The notes beneath the pieces are model-generated. The model did no database searches. It worked only from the letters and a program-made list of their open reading frames with translations, and was not told where the DNA came from. From Arthrobacter sp. UNC362MFTsu5.1 (GTDB lineage Bacteria; Actinomycetota; Actinomycetes; Actinomycetales; Micrococcaceae), in NCBI RefSeq assembly GCF_000685965.1, contig NZ_JMLE01000030.1, positions 1 through 56,965 on the forward strand: 56,965 bases of DNA, in the 5' to 3' direction. This document shows positions 1 to 7,753 of the stretch, piece after piece. The translations under genes were made by a program, and so were the position numbers. Each line of letters opens with the position of its first letter. Position 1 is the stretch's first letter.

Positions 1-452
1 TGGCAAGCTTGCTTGCTCGGCGGCCGACGGAGGCCTGTCTACCCGCAGGGCAAGGTGTGGGAACTTCCCCCAGGAGGTAAGCGACGAAGGAGCGCCTGCG
101 GGAATTTCCTGCGCCACAGGCTCCGGTGGAGCTTGCGGAACCGGGGCTAGACGGGCTGGAGCGGACGCCTAGAATCCGCAGGACAGCAACCAGAAAACGC
201 TTGTAAACAACAGGTGATGACGGGCCGGAGCTCTGCGACGGACCGGCAGCACCCAACAGCCGGCCGCGCCAGCGGACGCCCATCAACTGGTTGAAGCGCA
301 GCGCAAACCAGTCCCCGCGGGCGTAAAGTGAGAGAGTCCTCCGTCACCGGCTGTTCCCCCCAGTTGGCCGGTGACGGCAGGGCCTGAAACTCCCACACGA
401 GCCAGGCGATGTGGCATGCTCGAAGATGTAAGCAGCAGGATGTTTACACAGC

Positions 453-486
453 AGAGGGCCGGCATTCCTTGGAATGCTGGCCCTCT
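453..486. terminator. 16-bp stem hairpin
   Basis: The arms 453-468 and 471-486 pair along 16 positions with a single G-U type mismatch and only two bases between them. No clear T-run follows, so it is not a classical intrinsic terminator. It lies about 120 bases before the gene at 606. It could end transcription from a gene left of the window or be a regulatory structure. I see no convincing complete gene in positions 1-452. Confidence 0.35.
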
Positions 487-529
487 GTCTTGGTCAAAGG
501 TATTCGCCGGTGTTGATACGGTGGAAGGG

Positions 530-576
530 TCCCGCCAGGCCAGGCCGTCCCCCCAATGCGACCCACCCTGGCGGGA
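530..576. repeat. Inverted repeat in the leader of the 606 gene
   Basis: TCCCGCCAGG at 530-539 is the exact reverse complement of CCTGGCGGGA at 567-576. The 27-base loop is C-rich. It ends 29 bases before the GTG start at 606, so it may form a leader structure or a protein-binding dyad. No function can be assigned. Confidence 0.3.
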
Positions 577-605
577 CATTCATTCATTCCAGAAGGGGGT
601 TAGCC

Positions 606-908
606 GTGGGTCTGAGGAGCTTGTTCGGCAGACGCCAGAAAGCAACGGCCGGAACGGTTGCTGCCCCGATTGCGGTGAGTGTGCCGGCGGCGGAAGAGCC
701 GCTAACCCCTGAGGAGCTGTCAGAGCTGCAGGAGGCCTGGGCAGAATTCGCCGAAGCGGCTAAAGATTCCGGAGCGAAAAGCGTCCACGCCTGTACCCGT
801 AACGGCAAGCCCTGGCAGGAAGACGCCGCGTCCGTGCGCAATATGGCGGCCTTGCTGCGGCGCGTACGGGATGAGGACACAAAACCCGGCACCGAACCGG
901 ACAGGTAG
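606..908 (+). CDS. Hypothetical protein, 100 aa
   Basis: I do not recognise this protein. I chose the GTG at 606 because AGAAGGGGG lies 7-9 bases upstream. The longer open frame to 474 would run through both upstream inverted repeats. The N-terminus is basic (MGLRSLFGRRQK), followed by an Ala/Pro linker and an acidic helical stretch (LTPEELSELQEAWAEFAEA). The C-terminus is charged and has one Cys (VHACTRNGKPW). There is no signal peptide or membrane segment. It is probably a small plasmid accessory protein. It converges on the small membrane gene at 950-1057 across a hairpin. Confidence 0.55.
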   Translation: MGLRSLFGRRQKATAGTVAAPIAVSVPAAEEPLTPEELSELQEAWAEFAEAAKDSGAKSVHACTRNGKPWQEDAASVRNMAALLRRVRDEDTKPGTEPDR

Positions 909-910
909 GA

Positions 911-938
911 CCGGGCCGGCCCTGTTTGGGTGGCCCGG
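911..938. terminator. Possible bidirectional terminator hairpin
   Basis: CCGGGCC at 911-917 pairs with GGCCCGG at 932-938 in the 41-base gap between two convergent genes. There is no strong T-run on either side. The position suggests shared termination. Confidence 0.35.
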
Positions 939-949
939 CCTGCGCCGGT

Positions 950-1057
950 CTAGGTTTCCTGGTCCTTCCGGAGCTTGGTAATGGCTCGGTAGGCGGTGAT
1001 GGAAGCGCCAAGCGCTGCCAGCGAGAGCACGAAGTTCACGATCGTCAGTGGTTCCAT
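950..1057 (-). CDS. Small one-helix membrane protein, 35 aa
   Basis: The reading frame encodes a short N-terminus (MEPLTIVNF), a hydrophobic helix of about 17 residues and a basic tail (ITKLRKDQET). AAGGAAA precedes the ATG by a few bases. It is too short for most gene callers. It resembles the 50-aa neighbour at 1149-1301 in layout: acidic N-terminus, one helix with VLSLAA-like sequence, polar tail. The two may be paralogues. The function is unknown. Small one-helix proteins on plasmids can be toxins, holin-like proteins or membrane anchors, and the sequence does not decide among these. Confidence 0.5.
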   Translation of the reverse strand: MEPLTIVNFVLSLAALGASITAYRAITKLRKDQET

Positions 1058-1101
1058 GAGGGTTTCCTTATCGTTGAGTTGAACCTAGGCTAAGAAGGAG
1101 C

Positions 1102-1137
1102 CCGGTGGCCGCAACCATTCACGGTCACGACCACCGG
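1102..1137. terminator. Hairpin downstream of the 50-aa gene
   Basis: CCGGTGG at 1102-1108 pairs with CCACCGG at 1131-1137, and flanking bases extend the pairing. It lies between the two small minus-strand genes, just after the stop of the upstream one. It may be a terminator or attenuator. Confidence 0.3.
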
Positions 1138-1148
1138 ACTTTGAGTAG

Positions 1149-1301
1149 CTACACCTTCCTTGCTTTACGCTTACGCTTCCGAGTGCCAGCTCGGGAGCGT
1201 TTGCTCGTTAAGAGCGCGTTCCGCGCGGAAAGCAGAGCGATGACCGCTGTCGCCAGGCTCACGACCGAAGTCGCGAGCTTGATCAGTTCGTCGATACTCA
1301 T
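1149..1301 (-). CDS. Small one-helix membrane protein with basic tail, 50 aa
   Basis: A very strong ribosome site (AAGGAGGTG) sits 6 bases before the ATG, which makes this short frame credible. The protein starts MSIDELIKLATSVV, has one hydrophobic helix at about residues 8-27 (VVSLATAVIALLS) and ends in a strongly basic tail (KRSRAGTRKRKRKARKV). The basic tail implies an N-out or nucleic-acid-contacting topology. It is related in layout to the 35-aa protein downstream. I do not recognise a family. A toxin, a DNA-tethering peptide or a transfer-related membrane factor are all possible. Confidence 0.6.
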   Translation of the reverse strand: MSIDELIKLATSVVSLATAVIALLSARNALLTSKRSRAGTRKRKRKARKV

Positions 1302-1737
1302 GTAGCCACCTCCTTCCTGCCCCGCCGTGCGAGGCCCCCACTGTCGCAGCCGGTCGAGGGTGGGCCGTCAACCCCGCAGAGCGCACGGGCAGGGCCGCGA
1401 AGTAAGGGAGCGCAGCGACCGCGTGGACCTGGACGGGAGCGTGGGTTGACGGGTCGGGCCCCCGGACGGCTACGATCAGCGGCCTTGTACGGAGAACAAC
1501 CCAGCCACATGTAAGGCAAAAACAACGCTTTACAGGCCGGAGCGAAGCGCAGGACCGGTACCTGAGTGGAGTGCAGCGGAGCCCAGAGTTTGAGGAACGG
1601 GTTGTGCCCACTGGGGGCAGGTGGAGCCCTCCGCACAGCTCAGGCTGTCCCCATTGGGTACAACCCGGTCTTTGTCGTACCCCTCCCCCACAATGAAACC
1701 TGCGGCTCAGACGGCTGCTTTTTATTGGCGTGTCTAT
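1302..1737. repeat. Non-coding stretch with two inverted repeats
   Basis: No credible gene lies here. CCGTCAACCC at 1365-1374 is the exact complement of GGGTTGACGG at 1443-1452. A larger pair, 1599-1616 and 1649-1666, matches at 16 of 18 positions (GGGTTGTGCCCACTGGGG against CCCCATTGGGTACAACCC) around a 32-base loop. Long hairpins in a plasmid intergenic region could be a transfer origin, a single-strand origin or a terminator. No relaxase gene lies in this window to support a transfer origin. Confidence 0.4.
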
Positions 1738-1753
1738 TCGAATATATGTTCTA
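1738..1753 (+). promoter_or_regulatory. LexA-like SOS box
   Basis: TCGAATATATGTTCTA matches the actinobacterial LexA consensus TCGAAC-N4-GTTCGA at 10 of 12 defined positions. It lies 10 bases before the ATG at 1764, where a repressor would block transcription. The downstream pair includes a DUF6504-like protein, a family linked to ImuA'/DinB mutasome operons, which fits SOS control. LexA binding itself is inference. Confidence 0.6.
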
Positions 1754-1763
1754 AGGTTGTGTT

Positions 1764-2096
1764 ATGGGACCGGAGCAAGCTGCCGCGCTGCAGGCGCAGT
1801 ACGCGCGCCGTGCCGGCCCGATCGGGCTGACTGTGGAAGAGCTCGATTTCGAGCACTTCCCGGCCAAGAACGGGTATCCGGGGATCCCGGTGAAGGCGTG
1901 GATCCGGTTCCCGAACTGCGCGGAGCTCGTGGACGGCGAAGTGTTCGCCTGGACAGCGAAGGCAGCCGAAGTGACGTGGAAGGACGGGCCGCTGACGTAC
2001 CGGACCTGGGTGTGGAGTTCGGCGGTCACCCGCCGGGAAGAAATGATGAACAGGAATTTGGGAGAGCGGACCAGCCGTGACAGCAACAGTAAGTGA
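1764..2096 (+). CDS. Hypothetical protein of an SOS-type operon, 110 aa
   Basis: The ATG at 1764 follows the LexA-like box directly. The protein is soluble and mixed charge, with an aromatic and proline-rich middle (FPAKNGYPGIPVKAWIRFPN) and a Trp-rich stretch (TWKDGPLTYRTWVW). I do not recognise a named domain. Its end overlaps the start of the next gene by 20 bases, so the two are translated from one message. The shared regulation suggests an accessory role in damage tolerance, but that is context only. Confidence 0.6.
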   Translation: MGPEQAAALQAQYARRAGPIGLTVEELDFEHFPAKNGYPGIPVKAWIRFPNCAELVDGEVFAWTAKAAEVTWKDGPLTYRTWVWSSAVTRREEMMNRNLGERTSRDSNSK

Positions 2097-2313
2097 AACA
2101 ACCATCGACGCCTCCGTGGACGTCCGGTTCACCGCAGCCGGCACTCCCTTGGCCGTCCGCTACGACGGACGCGTGTGGGCGGTCGCGGCGGAGCCGCTGC
2201 ACTGGTTCACCAGGGACTCCTGGTGGGAGACGCAACGGACCGTGCCGGTCGGCATCGGGAACGTCGTGGACATCGAACATTGGCGGGTCCAGGTGCGGCT
2301 TATCTGCCCTTAG
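2077..2313 (+). CDS. DUF6504-like protein, 78 aa
   Basis: The GTG at 2077 lies inside the end of the previous gene and follows GGGAGAG. The protein carries the pattern VRYDGRVWAV ... WWETQ ... HWRVQVR, which is like DUF6504 proteins encoded beside ImuA'/ImuB or DinB in actinobacteria. In those operons the protein accompanies a Y-family polymerase, but its activity is not defined. No polymerase follows here. A transposase set starts 80 bases downstream, so the operon may have been cut. The family call is from pattern memory and is moderate. Confidence 0.55.
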   Translation: MTATVSETTIDASVDVRFTAAGTPLAVRYDGRVWAVAAEPLHWFTRDSWWETQRTVPVGIGNVVDIEHWRVQVRLICP

Positions 2314-2329
2314 GTGGGGTTCACAGGAA

Positions 2330-2365
2330 CGTGCGTTCTGAACTAGGGTCGTGTCGGAACGCACG
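2330..2365. repeat. Inverted repeat at the left edge of the transposon
   Basis: CGTGCGTTC at 2330-2338 is the exact complement of GAACGCACG at 2357-2365. It lies between the SOS-type operon and tnpA. It may terminate the operon or be a binding site for the tyrosine recombinases. Confidence 0.4.
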
Positions 2366-2394
2366 GATTATCTACCCTGACGAGGTACGTCCGC

Positions 2395-3588
2395 ATGGCG
2401 CAGTCACCCATTCCATTTCCGTTAACCACCCAACCAACCCCCTCGATTTCACGGCACTGGATCGCGTTCAAAGTCTTCCACAAGGCTGGAGGCCCGTCGT
2501 GGGCAGTGGTGGACGCTTCCACCTATGAGCTGCATCCCGAAGCCAGCTCATACCTTCACTATCTCTTTGGTTCCGCCCGGTCCACGAACACTCTCAGGGC
2601 CTACGCGCAACGCCTCGCCGCCTTCTTCACCTGGCTCGGTCCAGCCGGGTTGAACTGGGCCGATGGCGTGCCCGTCGCTTCACGGTTCATCCGGGAACTG
2701 GCTGTTTCTGCATTGCCCTTACCTGAATCGGAGACGGCATATCGGGAACCGCGCTACCGGAGCGGGAAGACGATGAACCAGTACGCCGCGGCCTTGACCC
2801 AGTTCTACATGTGGGCCGCCCGCAGCGATCTGATCAGTGAGAAGACTGCCGCGGGCTTCTATGAGACCCGGATCGCGTATGGCTTTTCCGGCGACAGGTT
2901 CCTGCCGGGCAGGGTTTCCAGGTCACGGTCCGTACGAGTCAAGGAGGTGGAAGAAGCTCCCAAGCTTCTCGATGAACAGGCTGCGCACTCACTGCTGGCG
3001 GCCACCGCGAACCGGCGTGACCGTTTTCTTGTGGCACTGATGCTCGAAACGGGCCTCCGGATCGGCGAGGCGCTGGGCCTGCGAACCGAGGATCTGCATC
3101 TCTTTCAGGACTCGCGCGCCGTCGGGTGCGCGACCATCGGCCCTCACATCCATGTCCGTCGGCGGCAGAATCCCAACGCCGCCCTTTCCAAGTCCGCGAA
3201 ACCGCGCTCAGTCCCCGTCACTGAAGCGGTCTGCACCCTGTACCACCTTTACTTCGAGGACCGCATTGACCGCTTGGACGTGGATTCAAGCCCGATGGTC
3301 TTCGTCAACTTGTACTCCCAGTCCCACGCCGGGGAAGCGTTGAAGTACTCCAACGCCGTGAAGATGTTCTACCGCTCCTCAGTCCGTGCTGGGTCCCGGG
3401 TGAACCCGCATATGACACGGCATACCGCGGCGACTCGCTGGAAACGGGCCGGAGTGCCCGGACCGGACGTCCAGGAACTGCTCGGACACCGCAGCCCCGC
3501 GTCCCAGCACGTGTATGAGCATGCCAGTGACCAGGACCTTCGGAACGCCATCGAAAGTGTCCGGTCCGGTTCGGAGCGGCGGAGATGA
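2395..3588 (+). CDS. tnpA: Tyrosine recombinase TnpA, Tn554 type, 397 aa
   Basis: This is a site-specific integrase. The catalytic set is visible: Arg222 in LRIGEALGL, His339 and Arg342 in HMTRHT, His365 in LLGHRS and Tyr374 in HVYEH. A SAM-like core-binding domain precedes it (SARSTNTLRAYAQRLAAF). The length is close to the 361 aa of Tn554 TnpA. The ATG at 2395 follows GAGG. The stop overlaps the next start as ATGA, so TnpA and TnpB are translationally coupled. It works with TnpB and TnpC in excision and insertion. Confidence 0.85.
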   Translation: MAQSPIPFPLTTQPTPSISRHWIAFKVFHKAGGPSWAVVDASTYELHPEASSYLHYLFGSARSTNTLRAYAQRLAAFFTWLGPAGLNWADGVPVASRFIRELAVSALPLPESETAYREPRYRSGKTMNQYAAALTQFYMWAARSDLISEKTAAGFYETRIAYGFSGDRFLPGRVSRSRSVRVKEVEEAPKLLDEQAAHSLLAATANRRDRFLVALMLETGLRIGEALGLRTEDLHLFQDSRAVGCATIGPHIHVRRRQNPNAALSKSAKPRSVPVTEAVCTLYHLYFEDRIDRLDVDSSPMVFVNLYSQSHAGEALKYSNAVKMFYRSSVRAGSRVNPHMTRHTAATRWKRAGVPGPDVQELLGHRSPASQHVYEHASDQDLRNAIESVRSGSERRR

Positions 3589-6296
3589 GCGGCGCGCATC
3601 CGGTCGCCCCTGATGTTGTTCATGTCCCGGCACAGGCGGAACCGGTCGACCCGTCTTTGGACCTCTCAGGGTTTCAGCACATGCTTGATCAGGAAATCCG
3701 GGACGATTGGCGTCCGAACGAATGGGACAATACGACGTGGGTGTTCACTGGAGTTCCTGGCCATCTGGGCACCCTCGTCAACGCGTGCAGGTTCCCCGGA
3801 TGCTCCCGTCCCTCGTTCACCCGCCGCAGCGGGCTGTGCAACATCTGCACCGGCCGCTACATACGGCATACCAAACGCACGGGTGCCATGAGCACCGAGG
3901 ACTGGATCAAAGGCGCGGCCGGGCTGCAGGGCACAAACTGGGCATCCCGAATCGTCCCGATCCAGTGCTCCGTGGCGAACTGCACGAACCGCAGTAAAGG
4001 CCTGGGCGTCCCCTTGATGGCCGCCACGGACGGGAACCCCAGACGATGGCACCAGAAGAAGGAACGCCTGCCTCCCCTGTGCCTGGGACACCATCCGATT
4101 CGAACAGTTCCGGACATTGGGGCGTGGGTTGTTGCCCAGGAAACCAGGCCGGTCACGGCGCCGGAGTACTGTGCCGTTCCATGGTGCGGCTATAAACGGC
4201 ACTCCTGCAACGGGATCGGTGTGTGCAGGCTCCATTCAAAGCTGATCGCCACTGCGGGCGAGCTGGCTTTGCACCTCGAGCGGGAAGCGGTCGTCTCGCT
4301 GGAGCCCGACGGCTACCGGGAGATTCACGCCCCGCGCCCGGCAACAGGTGGATACGAACTCAATCTCGCCGCCCTGCGTCGACGGCATCCAGGACTTGCC
4401 ACGGAACTGCTGTGGGCCCTTCAGCACCAGGACCGCATCGGCTTCCCCATCAATGTCGTCACAACTCGCGCCCTTATCCGGTCCGCGTTGGACTTCCCGC
4501 AGGCCACGAAATCCTTCCTCAACGCCGACACTGTGGCCCTCACCGAGAGCAAGGTCATGCGCTCGGTTAATGCCTGGTCGATGTTCCGGGTTGTCCGCGC
4601 GAGATTGCTGGAACGCTACGTCCCCTGGTCTACCGACGGCGATCTTCTCCGGTCAGACCTCATCCCGTTCGGTCTACTGATGACCTCATCCAACAGATCC
4701 GGGTCCGCCCGGTCGATGGCAGCCCTGGACTTCCGGCCCATACCTATGGAGTGGGCCCGGCAAATGACCAAGCTCTGGATCCTGGAGCGGTCCACCACCG
4801 AAACCTCCTCCACGACTCTCATCACCCACGTCGCACGGCTATGCACCGACTTCGCTGTTCAATGCACCGCACGGCGGCTTCCCCCGCCGACCGTCGCCGC
4901 CGGACTCACCCGCGAACACGGCAAGGTGATGGCGCAGGCACTGGCCGGCATGAGACGGCTCGACGGCAAGCCCCTGACCAACGCCTACAAACGCTTCCTC
5001 GGATCGACCGTGGCGGGCATGATCGACTACGCCCGGAAGAACTCCGACCTGTTCGAAAACACCAGCCTGTCCTTCGCACTCGACTACGACCTGCAGATCC
5101 CCCTCGAAGACGCCCCCGGAACAGACGCAGACGACGAAACCGGCAGGGCAATCCCCGAACCCGTCATCGAATACCTCTTCGCACACTTACCCGCAGCCCA
5201 TGTCTCCAGCCCGGCCTCGGCCTCCGCCCCGAACGACATCTACAAAGCAGCCTTCACCTGCTACATGACTCTCCTGCGCGACGCTGGAAGAAGGCCCGGC
5301 GAGACAGCGAAGCTCCGACGCGACTGCCTCAACTACGACCACACCGGCCAAGCCACCCTGATCTGGCACAACGACAAAGGACGGCGCAGGGGCAGGCGCC
5401 TGCCCATCTGGGCCGAAACCGCCCAAGCCCTTGAGACGTGGTTCACGATCCGGGACCAACACATCACAGCGATGCCCGCCGGCCAACAGGAATGGCTCTT
5501 CCCCACCTTCCGCTCCCGAGCCCGGGACAAACACCTCAAAACCACATGGTTCAACAAACGGCTCCGGGACTGGATCGACCTCAATCTTCCGGACCTGCCC
5601 GGTCCTGCCGACGGCTCCGGAGCCGGAACTCCTTTCGACAAAACGAATGTATTCGCCTACGCGTTCCGCCACTCCTACTGCCAACGACTGGCCGACGCAG
5701 GGGTGGCCCAGGAAACCCTCCGCCGCCTCATGGACCACCGGTCCGCGGACACCACCGCGAGGTACTACACGGTGACCAATGCGCGAAAACGCAAAGCCAT
5801 CGAATCGGTCAAAAGGCTCTCGTTCGACATGCAGGGCGCCCACGCCCCGGTCGCTGAAGAGCTTTATTCGATGGCGGCCGTCGCTGTCCCATTCGGCAAC
5901 TGCACCGAACCGACCAACATCAAAGCTGCAGGCAAGGCCTGCCCGGCACGTTTCCAATGCGGCGGCTGTACGTTCTTCAGATCCGACCCTTCCCATCTCC
6001 CTGACCTGAAGGCGCATCTGGAACGGATGAAAGAAGACCTCGCCTGGCAGGTCGCACAAAACCTTCGGCCTTCTCTCATCAGCGACACCCGCAGTGAAAT
6101 CGACGCGTTCACTACCCTCATCCAGGCTCAGGAATCACGGCTTGCCGACCTGCCGGGCAGCGAAAAAGAGTCCCTCGCCGAAGCATCCGCCGTGCTGCGC
6201 CGGCTCCGTGCCAGCGTCCCGACCGCCGTCGAGAAACCCTTCATTCCGGTCGGAAGCCTCAAGATCAGGCCCGGCACGGCCCAGGACGAGACGTGA
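3585..6296 (+). CDS. tnpB: Large tyrosine recombinase TnpB, Tn554 type, 903 aa
   Basis: The C-terminal half is a tyrosine recombinase, with Arg in DAGRRPGETAKL, a basic strand (KGRRRGRRLPI), YAFRHS at 692-697, MDHRS, and Tyr727/728 in RYYTV. The first His of the usual HxxR motif is Tyr692 here. The N-terminal 220 residues hold three Cys-rich units (CRFPGCS...CNIC, CSVANC, CAVPWC...CRLH), probably zinc fingers. A further unit near residues 770-800 reads CPARFQCGGC. The protein is much longer than Tn554 TnpB (about 630 aa) because of this N-terminal extension. It starts in ATGA overlap with tnpA and ends in GTGA overlap with tnpC. Confidence 0.82.
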   Translation: MSGAHPVAPDVVHVPAQAEPVDPSLDLSGFQHMLDQEIRDDWRPNEWDNTTWVFTGVPGHLGTLVNACRFPGCSRPSFTRRSGLCNICTGRYIRHTKRTGAMSTEDWIKGAAGLQGTNWASRIVPIQCSVANCTNRSKGLGVPLMAATDGNPRRWHQKKERLPPLCLGHHPIRTVPDIGAWVVAQETRPVTAPEYCAVPWCGYKRHSCNGIGVCRLHSKLIATAGELALHLEREAVVSLEPDGYREIHAPRPATGGYELNLAALRRRHPGLATELLWALQHQDRIGFPINVVTTRALIRSALDFPQATKSFLNADTVALTESKVMRSVNAWSMFRVVRARLLERYVPWSTDGDLLRSDLIPFGLLMTSSNRSGSARSMAALDFRPIPMEWARQMTKLWILERSTTETSSTTLITHVARLCTDFAVQCTARRLPPPTVAAGLTREHGKVMAQALAGMRRLDGKPLTNAYKRFLGSTVAGMIDYARKNSDLFENTSLSFALDYDLQIPLEDAPGTDADDETGRAIPEPVIEYLFAHLPAAHVSSPASASAPNDIYKAAFTCYMTLLRDAGRRPGETAKLRRDCLNYDHTGQATLIWHNDKGRRRGRRLPIWAETAQALETWFTIRDQHITAMPAGQQEWLFPTFRSRARDKHLKTTWFNKRLRDWIDLNLPDLPGPADGSGAGTPFDKTNVFAYAFRHSYCQRLADAGVAQETLRRLMDHRSADTTARYYTVTNARKRKAIESVKRLSFDMQGAHAPVAEELYSMAAVAVPFGNCTEPTNIKAAGKACPARFQCGGCTFFRSDPSHLPDLKAHLERMKEDLAWQVAQNLRPSLISDTRSEIDAFTTLIQAQESRLADLPGSEKESLAEASAVLRRLRASVPTAVEKPFIPVGSLKIRPGTAQDET

Positions 6297-6883
6297 GCGC
6301 CCGGGCAGGCTCTAAAACCTCGGCCATGGTGCAGCAACGAAAGAAAGACAGCAAAACCAAAAGGCAGGCAGTCCTCGCCACGATCGATGCAATGCAACGA
6401 ACCAACACTCCCATCACCGTCGCCGATGTTGCTAGGCGCGCCGGCGTCAGCCCCTGGCTCGTCCGCCAACCACCCCTCCTCGAGCAGGTAAGAAACGCGC
6501 AGAGCGGCCATACCGTGGGTGGATCGACAGCTGAACGGACACCCAACCCAACCACGGGCCCGCTCCTTGTTGAACGTGATCTTCTGCGCAAGGAGAACCA
6601 ACGGCTCCGTCATGAACTACAGCGGCATCAGCGGCATGTCTCCGAACTACTCGGGGACCAGATCGAGGGCACGGACGCCCATTCCCAATCCGTCAAGATC
6701 CAGGAACTGATAGTCGAAAACGCCATCCTTTCCCGGCAAGCCAGCGACACGAGCCAAGAGCTCCGGCAACTGAAACAGAAAGTAGAAGGACTTTCCGCGG
6801 ACCTGGAAGCAGCGCATAAAGTCAACCGTTCCCTCATGACGGAGCTAAACCGCCCAGAACGCGCGACGCCCACCGGAAAGTGA
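6293..6883 (+). CDS. tnpC: TnpC-like DUF6262 protein, 196 aa
   Basis: This is the third protein of the set. An N-terminal helix-turn-helix-like region (TPITVADVARRAGVSPWLVR) is followed by a long heptad-rich coiled coil from about residue 85 to 185 (LLRKENQRLRHELQRHQ). This matches DUF6262/TnpC proteins, which modulate orientation or frequency of Tn554-type transposition. It starts with GTG in a 4-base overlap with tnpB. It is not a catalytic recombinase. Confidence 0.75.
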   Translation: MSARAGSKTSAMVQQRKKDSKTKRQAVLATIDAMQRTNTPITVADVARRAGVSPWLVRQPPLLEQVRNAQSGHTVGGSTAERTPNPTTGPLLVERDLLRKENQRLRHELQRHQRHVSELLGDQIEGTDAHSQSVKIQELIVENAILSRQASDTSQELRQLKQKVEGLSADLEAAHKVNRSLMTELNRPERATPTGK

Positions 6884-7081
6884 CCGACCGGCTTCAAATT
6901 TTCAAGCAACTACATCCCACAAGGAACGCTGAGATTTGGGCGCACGTCCACTCCTTAAGACACCGAAAGGAGAACCTCCGATGAAGAGAGTCCAGGAGGC
7001 GTAGCCGGCCCAGCTTCCCCTTGATTCATCGCCTTCCCTCGATAACGTTGAAAATGGCGATGGATGCGTTGCTCCAGAGGT

Positions 7082-7110
7082 TTGACTAGTCAGTATGCTG
7101 ATCTTTTACT
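7082..7110 (+). promoter_or_regulatory. Candidate promoter for the first copper-block gene
   Basis: TTGACT at 7082-7087 and TTTACT at 7105-7110 are 17 bases apart. CTAGT at 7086 and ACTAG at 7108 form a short dyad across the same region. The rest of 6884-7168 holds no gene I can support, only short inverted repeats and the probable right edge of the transposon. Confidence 0.45.
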
Positions 7111-7168
7111 AGGGTGATGGTGTTGGACTGGCCCGGAAAATGGAGGCGGACCGATTTCAAGACCAGCA

Positions 7169-7594
7169 GTGGGCATGTTGAGTGTCACCGTGCGAGCGGT
7201 GATGCGGGCCGTGTTGGGCTTTTCGCTGTTGGTGACTTTCACAACTTCGGCAGCTGCGGTGATGTGCCTGCAGATGGACGAATCGGGGCCAATGGTGATG
7301 ACCTCGGCGGCCCCGGGTGCTGTGGGGCAGAGTAGTGACACAGCCTTGTCTCTAATGGCAAGTTCGACGTATTCACCATCTGGGCGTGCCTGCTGCAATG
7401 AGCAGGAGGGCACACCCCAGGCCATCGCCCCGCCCTACCGGTCGTTCCCCGACCCTGCCTCTGATATCTTCTCCCAGGCGGAGCTGCAACCTATAGACAG
7501 TGGCGATGCACCGCCTGATTGGTTGGACCCTGCGCTGAAAAGACCCGGTCACCTCGCGCCGTCATTGACTGTGCTGTCAATCAGCCGGACGTAA
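7169..7594 (+). CDS. Exported or membrane-anchored small protein, 141 aa
   Basis: I do not recognise the family. An N-terminal hydrophobic stretch (RAVLGFSLLVTFTTSAAAV) is a likely signal or anchor. The rest is Ala/Ser/Pro-rich with several Met and a vicinal Cys pair (GRACCNEQEG) that could bind metal. The start is uncertain: GTG at 7169 or ATG at 7175, neither with a clear ribosome site. It precedes the copper-storage gene in the same direction, which suggests a role in copper handling at the surface. Confidence 0.55.
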   Translation: MGMLSVTVRAVMRAVLGFSLLVTFTTSAAAVMCLQMDESGPMVMTSAAPGAVGQSSDTALSLMASSTYSPSGRACCNEQEGTPQAIAPPYRSFPDPASDIFSQAELQPIDSGDAPPDWLDPALKRPGHLAPSLTVLSISRT

Positions 7595-7753
7595 ACCCGG
7601 CACTGATTTGCGCTGCCTCTCTCTGGCATGCCCAGCAGTTGTATATGCCCGGTCATACGGGCTTGAGCCGGCCCCTACTGGCGGCCGGCAGCGAAAACAA
7701 TCAGCCAAGCGGCAGGCCCCTTGGCCAGCCGCGCCCCACATGAGGAGAAACCA

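Larger units (their letters stand above)
2395..6883 (+). mobile_element. Tn554-like transposase trio tnpA-tnpB-tnpC
   Basis: Three overlapping genes encode a 397-aa tyrosine recombinase, a 903-aa tyrosine recombinase and a 196-aa DUF6262-type protein. This order and the size ratio match the tnpA, tnpB and tnpC set of Tn554-type elements, which insert site-specifically and leave no long terminal repeats. I give only the transposase core, because I cannot place the element ends by eye. No cargo gene can be assigned with certainty; the copper block follows directly. Confidence 0.75.

Noticed and set aside
1..170. Open frames running off the left edge
   Set aside because: Two frames are open for 50 or more codons but neither shows a recognisable protein; high GC makes such frames common.
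4090..4115. TCGAACAG-type match to a LexA half-site
   Set aside because: Only one half matches and it lies inside tnpB.
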